Both the position numbers and the translations under genes were made by a program. From an uncultured Erysipelotrichaceae bacterium (GTDB taxonomy: Bacteria; Bacillota_I; Bacilli_A; Erysipelotrichales; Erysipelotrichaceae), in NCBI GenBank assembly GCA_902793635.1, contig CADBEA010000008.1, forward strand, positions 1-64,000: a stretch of 64,000 bases of DNA. The letters run 5' to 3'. Position 1 is the first letter of the stretch, and every line of letters starts with the position of its first letter. This document shows, one piece after another, positions 59,451 to 64,000 of the stretch. A model generated the notes under the pieces. The model had not been told where the DNA came from. It saw only the letters and a list, made by a program, of their open reading frames with translations, and ran no database searches.

Positions 59451-59477
59451 AGCCGGCTGGAAACAGCTGGCTTTTTT
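59451..59477 (+). terminator. Rho-independent terminator
   Basis: AGCCGGCTG-GAAA-CAGCTGGCT followed by TTTTT. Confidence 0.85.
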
Positions 59478-59493
59478 CTGCGCTTCCGACAAG

Positions 59494-59511
59494 ATTGACC
59501 AACCGGTCAAT
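59494..59511. promoter_or_regulatory. TetR-type operator 1
   Basis: Perfect palindrome ATTGACC-AACC-GGTCAAT. It covers the expected -35 position of the TetR gene promoter. Confidence 0.8.
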
Positions 59512-59532
59512 CAATGTTATTCTGAAAACGAA

Positions 59533-59538
59533 TATAAT
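59533..59538 (+). promoter_or_regulatory. -10 box of the TetR/ligase operon
   Basis: TATAAT, with no good -35, placed between the two operators. Confidence 0.6.
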
Positions 59539-59554
59539 TGACTCGCTGGTCAAT
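59537..59554. promoter_or_regulatory. TetR-type operator 2
   Basis: ATTGACT-CGCT-GGTCAAT, same palindrome with one mismatch, 43 bp (four helical turns) from operator 1, overlapping the -10 and transcription start. Confidence 0.8.
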
Positions 59555-59568
59555 ATAAAGGAGACAAT

Positions 59569-60213
59569 ATGGCAATTGACGCATTTGAGAAACTGCCGGA
59601 AGAGAAAAGGGAGATGATCATCACAGCCGGCATCCGGGAATTCGCCGGGCAGTCTTACCGGGATGTGAAAACAGATGTCATCGTCGGAAGATGCGGTATC
59701 TCCAAAGGCATTCTGTTTCATTATTTCGGCTCCAAAAAGGGCTTCTACCTGTATTGCCTGGATACGGCACTGAGGCGTTTGACAGAGATGACACCGCCGC
59801 CGGAAGGGAATGACTTCTATGAGGTGTTGTTTGCCGAAATGAAACAGAAAATGGATGTCTGCCGCAGATACAGTGATGAAATGCATATCGTCAACATGGC
59901 TTCCCGCGACGCTTCAGTCGAGATTGCCGAAGACAAAGCGGCTCTTTTGGGAAAGTACATGACGGCCGTGCATGCGGCTTCGGCAAAGACGCTGAAGCGG
60001 GCGATGTCGTTTCTCACTTTGAAGGCTACCGGTAAACCCAAGGTTACCGCGGAAGCTCTGCATGTTTATATCACTGCCATACTGAACCTCTATCTGACGC
60101 AGTATCAGCAGGATCCCGACCGGTTCTTCAGTCAGGAAAAAAGGATCCAGAAAGAGATGAAGGAATATCTTGACATGATGCTGTACGGTATCTGTACACA
60201 GGAGGAAGTATGA
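59569..60213 (+). CDS. TetR/AcrR-family regulator
   Basis: 214 residues. HTH at residues about 12-60: EMIITAGIREFAGQSYRDVK and VGRCGISKGILFHYFGSKKG, the recognition helix being ISKGILFHYF. The C-terminal domain is helical and unspecific (LHVYITAILNLYLTQYQQDP). It probably binds the two palindromes in its own promoter and so controls itself and the overlapping ligase gene (4-nt ATGA overlap). AAAGGAG is 6 nt from the ATG. The inducer may be a substrate or product of the ligase, for example an aromatic acid or its CoA ester. Confidence 0.9.
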   Translation: MAIDAFEKLPEEKREMIITAGIREFAGQSYRDVKTDVIVGRCGISKGILFHYFGSKKGFYLYCLDTALRRLTEMTPPPEGNDFYEVLFAEMKQKMDVCRRYSDEMHIVNMASRDASVEIAEDKAALLGKYMTAVHAASAKTLKRAMSFLTLKATGKPKVTAEALHVYITAILNLYLTQYQQDPDRFFSQEKRIQKEMKEYLDMMLYGICTQEEV

Positions 60214-61595
60214 AAAAAACCGGCATGCTGAAGGCGATGAAGCTCTGTCTGGATTATCGGAAGATGGACGCGGATGAAAGGGAAAAACTGCGGACTGAAA
60301 GACTGCAGGAACTTGTCGCCTACGCAAGAGAACACAGTCCGTATTATAAAAAGCTGTATCAGGACATACCGGCTGATTTCCGGCTGCAGGATCTTTCGCC
60401 TGTCAATAAAAGAGAACTGATGGACCATTGGGACGAGTGGGTCACGGATCAGGAATTGAAACTGGCTGATGCGGAAGCGTTCATGACTGACCGGAACAAT
60501 ATCGGATCGCGGCTGAACGGAAAGTATATGGTGTTTACCACCTCAGGATCGACCGGCAATCCGCTGGTGGCCGTCTATGATAAAACGGCAGAAAACATCA
60601 TGGGTGCGATCAGTGCCTGCCGCAGTTATGCCCGAAGCGAAGACTTGAAGGCATTTGTCCTGAAAGGCGGCAAAAGCATCGGTGTCTTCGCGGACGAAGG
60701 GTTTTATCTGGGCAACAGCAGTATCCGCTCGTGGCTGAAGACGATGCCCTGGAAGAGAAAACAGCTGGCCGTATCGAGCGCTCTCTGGCCGATCGATAAG
60801 ATCGTCGCTCAGCTGAATGAATTCCAGCCGGCCATGCTGGGCGGTTATCCGTCCCATCTGGAACTGCTGATCGAAGAAGCGCAGGCCGGCCGTTTGCGGA
60901 TCCATCCGGTGATCATCATGACCGGCGGTGAATATCTTTCCGACACCCTGCGGCAAAGACTCGCGGATACCTTTCACTGCTATGTGCAGACCTCCTATTC
61001 CTGCACGGAAGGCGGAACCGTTGCCTGCGAGTGCCGGCAGCGCCATTTCCATGTCAATGATGACTGGCTGATCGTTGAGCCGGTGGATGCCGCGGGCAAT
61101 CCGGTGCCGGACGGCGTGCAGTCCGATCGGATCCTGCTGACCAACCTCTACAATTACACCCAGCCCTATATCCGCTATGAAGTGACTGACCGGGTGATCA
61201 TGCATCATGAAAAGTGCCCCTGTGGCAATCCGTCACCATGGCTCGAACTGGAAGGCCGCACCGACGACGTAACTGAATTTCAGGAAGGGGATGAAACGAT
61301 CCGCATCGCACCGCTGTCCTTCTACGCTTTGCTGAAGGAGATCCACGGGATCCGTCGCTTCCAGCTGATCGTTTATCCAAAAAACCGCATCGAAGTGCGT
61401 CTGGAGGAAAAGGAAGGCGAGGACAGAGGGGCATTATTCACTGCCGCAAAGACTGCCCTGACGGATTATCTGGCGGCTCAGAACGTCCATCACGTGCAGA
61501 TCAGTCTGGCGGAAGAACAGCCGCGTCAGGACAAAGGCAGCGGCAAATTCAAGCATATTGTCAGCCGTCAGAAAGAAACAGCCCCACAGGATTGA
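60210..61595 (+). CDS. Phenylacetate-CoA-ligase/CapK-like adenylate-forming enzyme
   Basis: 461 residues, ANL superfamily. Start region YAREHSPYYKKLYQDIPADF (family hallmark HSPYY), ATP-binding loop VFTTSGSTGNPLVAVYD, PAMLGGYPSHLELLIEEA, YSCTEGGTVACEC in place of the usual YGxTE, and LLTNLYNYTQPYIRYEVTD followed by the hinge. A cysteine set (CEC, CPCG) could bind zinc. Activates a carboxylic acid as adenylate, probably passing it to CoA; the acid is unknown. Encoded with, and presumably controlled by, the TetR protein. Confidence 0.85.
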   Translation: MKKTGMLKAMKLCLDYRKMDADEREKLRTERLQELVAYAREHSPYYKKLYQDIPADFRLQDLSPVNKRELMDHWDEWVTDQELKLADAEAFMTDRNNIGSRLNGKYMVFTTSGSTGNPLVAVYDKTAENIMGAISACRSYARSEDLKAFVLKGGKSIGVFADEGFYLGNSSIRSWLKTMPWKRKQLAVSSALWPIDKIVAQLNEFQPAMLGGYPSHLELLIEEAQAGRLRIHPVIIMTGGEYLSDTLRQRLADTFHCYVQTSYSCTEGGTVACECRQRHFHVNDDWLIVEPVDAAGNPVPDGVQSDRILLTNLYNYTQPYIRYEVTDRVIMHHEKCPCGNPSPWLELEGRTDDVTEFQEGDETIRIAPLSFYALLKEIHGIRRFQLIVYPKNRIEVRLEEKEGEDRGALFTAAKTALTDYLAAQNVHHVQISLAEEQPRQDKGSGKFKHIVSRQKETAPQD

Positions 61596-61602
61596 AAACA
61601 AC

Positions 61603-61655
61603 AGCAGGCAGGAAACGGAAATCGCTGATTTCCGGCGTGAATGCCTGCTTTTTTT
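61603..61655 (+). terminator. Rho-independent terminator
   Basis: AGCAGGCA...TGCCTGCT enclosing a second hairpin GGAAATC-GCT-GATTTCC, followed by seven T. Confidence 0.8.
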
Positions 61656-61666
61656 GTGCCTGTGCA

Positions 61667-61675
61667 TGATATAAT
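61667..61675 (+). promoter_or_regulatory. Extended -10 promoter
   Basis: TGA-TATAAT; a leader of about 85 nt precedes the epimerase gene, with no recognised RNA element. Confidence 0.6.
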
Positions 61676-61765
61676 GACAGCAGAAAATCTGTACGAGATA
61701 TCATTCCCATCTGCATCAGGAATACTTTAATCATGATGTTTGCGGCAATGTAAAGGAGGAAAGAC

Positions 61766-62593
61766 ATGGCTTCATTCACAATGCAGAATGAAAAGGTAAC
61801 CGTCGTCATTGACGAACAGGCTTCCGAGATTCACAGTTTCAAGAATAACAAGACCGGCATCGAATACATGTGGCAGGGCGACCCGGCTTTCTGGAAGGGC
61901 AGAAACCCGACGCTGTTCCCGATGGTCGGCTCGACCTGGGACAAGATCCTGCACATCAACGGCAAAGAGTACAAGACCGGCAACCACGGGTTTACCCGCA
62001 ACAGTCTGTTTACCTGCACCGAACATGACAGCAGTCATATCGTCATGGTGCTGAAGGATTCCGAGGCAACCCGTCAGGAATACCCGTTCGGCTTTACCCT
62101 GCAGATCACTTACACACTGAAGGACGACACACTGGACATCCGCTATGACATCACCAACGAAAACGATGTCACGATGCCGTTCAACTTCGGTCTGCACCCG
62201 GCGTTCAACTGCCCGATCGAACCGGAAAAGGATTTCTTCGATTATCATATTGAATTCAACACACCGGAAACATTCAGCTGGAAGGTAACGGAACTGAATA
62301 ATGAAACCGTTCTGCCGCTGAACAAGGATGCCCTTGCCGAAACGGTGATCATCACTGATCCAAAGAGCACTGTATCCACACTGACCGACGGCGTCCACGG
62401 TGTCAGCGTCGGTTACGAAAACTACGAGTGGCTGGCCTTCTGGTCACCGCAGGCACCGTTTGTCTGCATCGAACCATGGCATTCCCATGCCGACTTTGAA
62501 GAGGTCAGGGTTCCGTTCGAGGAAAGAGAAGGAACACTTTTCCTGGATGCGGGAAAGACCTGGACCACTTCCTATACGATCCGCATCTGGTAA
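61766..62593 (+). CDS. Aldose 1-epimerase family (LacX-like) protein
   Basis: 275 residues, galactose mutarotase fold. Typical for the LacX/YeaD-like branch: GRNPTLFPMVGSTWDKILHI, NHGFTRNSLFTC (catalytic His), MPFNFGLHPAFNCPIEP (His) and PFVCIEPWHSHAD (Glu as general base in WxxEPW-like position). Interconverts alpha and beta anomers of a free or phosphorylated hexose. AAAGGAGGAAAG is an excellent ribosome site. Followed by nagB after 24 nt, so it may serve hexosamine or hexose phosphate turnover. Confidence 0.88.
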   Translation: MASFTMQNEKVTVVIDEQASEIHSFKNNKTGIEYMWQGDPAFWKGRNPTLFPMVGSTWDKILHINGKEYKTGNHGFTRNSLFTCTEHDSSHIVMVLKDSEATRQEYPFGFTLQITYTLKDDTLDIRYDITNENDVTMPFNFGLHPAFNCPIEPEKDFFDYHIEFNTPETFSWKVTELNNETVLPLNKDALAETVIITDPKSTVSTLTDGVHGVSVGYENYEWLAFWSPQAPFVCIEPWHSHADFEEVRVPFEEREGTLFLDAGKTWTTSYTIRIW

Positions 62594-62617
62594 GAACAGC
62601 GGAAAGGGGACAGAATC

Positions 62618-63343
62618 ATGTTCAATATCATCATTACCGAAAACTATGACCTGGTATCAAGCGAAGCCTTCCGGATCATGAAGTCCGTTGTCACGAAAGG
62701 GGAGCCGGTACTCGGTCTCGCGACCGGTTCCAGTCCGATCGGCCTGTACAAGAAAATGATCGCTGACCGCAATACCAACGGCACCAGTTATAAAAAGGTC
62801 GTGACATACAACCTGGATGAATATATCGGCATTCCCCGTTCTCACGATCAGAGTTATTGGACATTCATGCACGAGAATCTGTTTGACGGTCTGAATATAC
62901 CGGAAGCCAATATCCATATCCCGTGCGGCGACGCTGAGGACTTGGAGGAAGAATGCCGCAGTTATGAAGAAAAACTGCAGGAAAGAGTGATCGACCTGCA
63001 GGTTCTCGGCATCGGCTCGGACGGCCATATCGGCTTCAATGAACCGGGTACGCCGTTTGACAGCGTCACCCATATCACCGAGCTGACCCAGCAGACCCGC
63101 AGCGACAATGCCCGCTTCTTTGACGGCGATATCGACAAGGTTCCCGAAAAGGCGATCACTATGGGTCTCGCCAGCATCATGCGGGCAAGACAGATCATCG
63201 TCCTGGCGACCGGAGCCGGCAAAGCTGACGCGGTCTACGGCATGATCAAAGGGCCGAAGAGCGAAGAATGCCCGGCCAGCATCCTGCAGGACCACAGCCA
63301 TGTCACAGTCATTCTCGACAAGGCTGCCGCAGCCCGTCTGTAA
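62618..63343 (+). CDS. nagB: Glucosamine-6-phosphate deaminase
   Basis: 241 residues, usual short Firmicute size. VLGLATGSSPIGLYKKMIAD binds the sugar phosphate, YNLDEYIGIPRSHDQSYWTF holds the catalytic Asp, VLGIGSDGHIGFNEPGTPFD the His/Glu pair, and LATGAGKADAVYGMIKGP the final loop. Converts glucosamine 6-phosphate to fructose 6-phosphate and ammonia. AAAGGGGACAG before the ATG. With the sulfatase and YdjC/ChbG-like deacetylase it fits use of host or dietary amino sugars. Confidence 0.95.
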   Translation: MFNIIITENYDLVSSEAFRIMKSVVTKGEPVLGLATGSSPIGLYKKMIADRNTNGTSYKKVVTYNLDEYIGIPRSHDQSYWTFMHENLFDGLNIPEANIHIPCGDAEDLEEECRSYEEKLQERVIDLQVLGIGSDGHIGFNEPGTPFDSVTHITELTQQTRSDNARFFDGDIDKVPEKAITMGLASIMRARQIIVLATGAGKADAVYGMIKGPKSEECPASILQDHSHVTVILDKAAAARL

Positions 63344-63372
63344 GTCATACTTCTTGAGCATAATCTGAATTG

Positions 63373-63381
63373 TGTCATAAT
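63373..63381 (+). promoter_or_regulatory. Extended -10 promoter of trxA
   Basis: TGT-CATAAT, then CCGGAGG and the ATG at 63403. Confidence 0.5.
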
Positions 63382-63402
63382 GATTCCGGAGGTACATAAC
63401 AA

Positions 63403-63714
63403 ATGAAAGTCATTGAAACAGAAAAAGAGTTTGTTGAAACACTGAATACAAATCCGCTGGTATTTGTCGATTTCTATGCCGACTGGTGCGGACCGTGCAA
63501 GATGCTCGGACCGGTCGTTGAAGAACTGGCCGGTGAAACACCGGACGTCACATTCGTCAAGGTCAACGTTGACGATCTGCCGGACATCGCTCAGAAATAC
63601 GGCATCATGTCCATCCCGGCTGTGTTTGTCTTCAAGAACGGCGAAGTCGCCAATCAGTCACTGGGCTTCCAGCCGAAGGCTGCCCTGAAAGCAGTCGTCG
63701 ACGCTGCCAGATAA
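63403..63714 (+). CDS. trxA: Thioredoxin
   Basis: 103 residues, complete. VFVDFYADWCGPCKMLGPVV contains the WCGPC active site; the cis-Pro loop is MSIPAVFVFKNG, and the buried Asp is in VDFYAD. General disulfide reductant with thioredoxin reductase (not in the window). CCGGAGG ribosome site 11 nt before the ATG, own promoter and terminator. Confidence 0.97.
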   Translation: MKVIETEKEFVETLNTNPLVFVDFYADWCGPCKMLGPVVEELAGETPDVTFVKVNVDDLPDIAQKYGIMSIPAVFVFKNGEVANQSLGFQPKAALKAVVDAAR

Positions 63715-63723
63715 CAGTGAAAC

Positions 63724-63745
63724 AAGCCGTCTGCGGACGGCTTTT
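63724..63745 (+). terminator. Rho-independent terminator of trxA
   Basis: AAGCCGTC-TGCG-GACGGCTTTT. Confidence 0.85.
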
Positions 63746-63753
63746 CATTCTTT

Positions 63754-64000
63754 ATGATGAAAAAGATCATAACCGCCGTCTCACTGATGCTGTTTCTGCT
63801 GGCTGGATGTGCGAAACCGACAGCGGCCGGATCATGGCGGCTGATCGAGATCAGTGACGAAAGCAGCGGCATGTATATCAGCGAAGAAAACCTGGCTGGT
63901 ATGGGTGTATATACCATGCAGCTATACGAAGACGGCAGCGGACAGATGAACATGGCCGGACAGCTGACCAATCTGAAGTGGGATGCTGAAACGATTACTC
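63754..64000 (+). CDS. Lipoprotein, N-terminal part (cut by window end)
   Basis: At least 82 residues without a stop. Begins MMKKIITAVSLMLFLLAGCA, a lipoprotein signal with lipobox LAGC (Cys19). The mature part starts AKPTAAGSWRLIEISDESSG and continues YTMQLYEDGSGQMNMAG, the G-x-W then D-G-S-G pattern of small lipocalin-like lipoproteins in Firmicutes. ATG at 63754 or 63757; neither has a Shine-Dalgarno, only the trxA terminator lies upstream. Similar in build to the lipoprotein at 47399. Confidence 0.7.
   Translation, partial: MMKKIITAVSLMLFLLAGCAKPTAAGSWRLIEISDESSGMYISEENLAGMGVYTMQLYEDGSGQMNMAGQLTNLKWDAETIT

Overview
The window looks like chromosome from an anaerobic, fermentative gut-type Firmicute (Bacillota), most plausibly Erysipelotrichales. 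This rests on gene content and style: strong Shine-Dalgarno sites, rho-independent terminators with clear T-runs, CIRCE, T-box and Rex-type regulation, AdhE plus PduL for acetyl-CoA fermentation, a class I two-subunit fumarase with malic enzyme, QueH in place of QueG, and moderately high GC for the phylum. No rRNA, tRNA or CRISPR array was seen.

Layout. 1-2.2 kb: an AT-richer tyrosine recombinase fused in frame to the C-terminal third of a GH1 6-phospho-beta-glucosidase, the scar of a mobile element or a faulty join. 2.2-4.9 kb: a redox operon (Fe-S aldo/keto reductase, cyclophilin-like lipoprotein, flavodoxin-fold reductase, cupin). 4.9-11.8 kb: rRNA methyltransferase, CarD-like regulator, MntP, sirtuin with WYL regulator, a CDF metal exporter and a DMT transporter. 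11.8-16.8 kb: htpG under a near-perfect CIRCE, then fumarase alpha/beta and malic enzyme. 16.9-21.1 kb: RlmA-like methyltransferase, an operator-flanked TetR unit, a degenerate EEP-fold protein, GNAT and YdcF. 21.2-24.9 kb (minus): the queuosine genes tgt-queA-queH and an acidic membrane protein. 25-27.3 kb: SmtB-like sensor, exonuclease, pyrophosphatase-like protein. 27.3-32.4 kb (minus): polysaccharide deacetylase, phospholipase-like protein, aminotransferase, YggS, and FolT behind a tetrahydrofolate riboswitch. 32.5-36.6 kb: an RNA modification and editing operon (two U32 proteins, two SpoU methyltransferases, a YbaK domain). 36.7-39.7 kb (minus): adhE with a Rex box, and acylphosphatase. 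39.8-44.3 kb: S51 peptidase, then a Phe T-box and pheST. 45.2-47.4 kb: groESL with two CIREs (CIRCE elements). 47.4-50.9 kb: lipoprotein, YdjC/ChbG deacetylase, sulfatase, HAD phosphatase. 50.9-54.1 kb: a TetM/EF-G-like GTPase fused to a NYN RNase domain, and PduL. 54.1-56.6 kb (minus): cysK-cysE-HD behind a candidate cysteine attenuator. 56.6-59.4 kb: a membrane protein paired with an Hsp70-like ATPase carrying a membrane hairpin. 59.5-61.6 kb: TetR plus a phenylacetate-CoA-ligase-like enzyme behind two operators. 61.7-64 kb: aldose epimerase, nagB, trxA and a lipoprotein cut by the window end.

The most notable observations are the Cys-Cys leader peptide and terminator before cysK, the Hsp70-like/membrane protein pair, the GTPase-NYN fusion, the recombinase/GH1 chimera, and a recurring promoter style in which a TGn-extended -10 box sits 6-10 nt before an ATG that has no Shine-Dalgarno (probable leaderless mRNAs). 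All domain calls come from reading motifs by eye; no database search or folding program was run.
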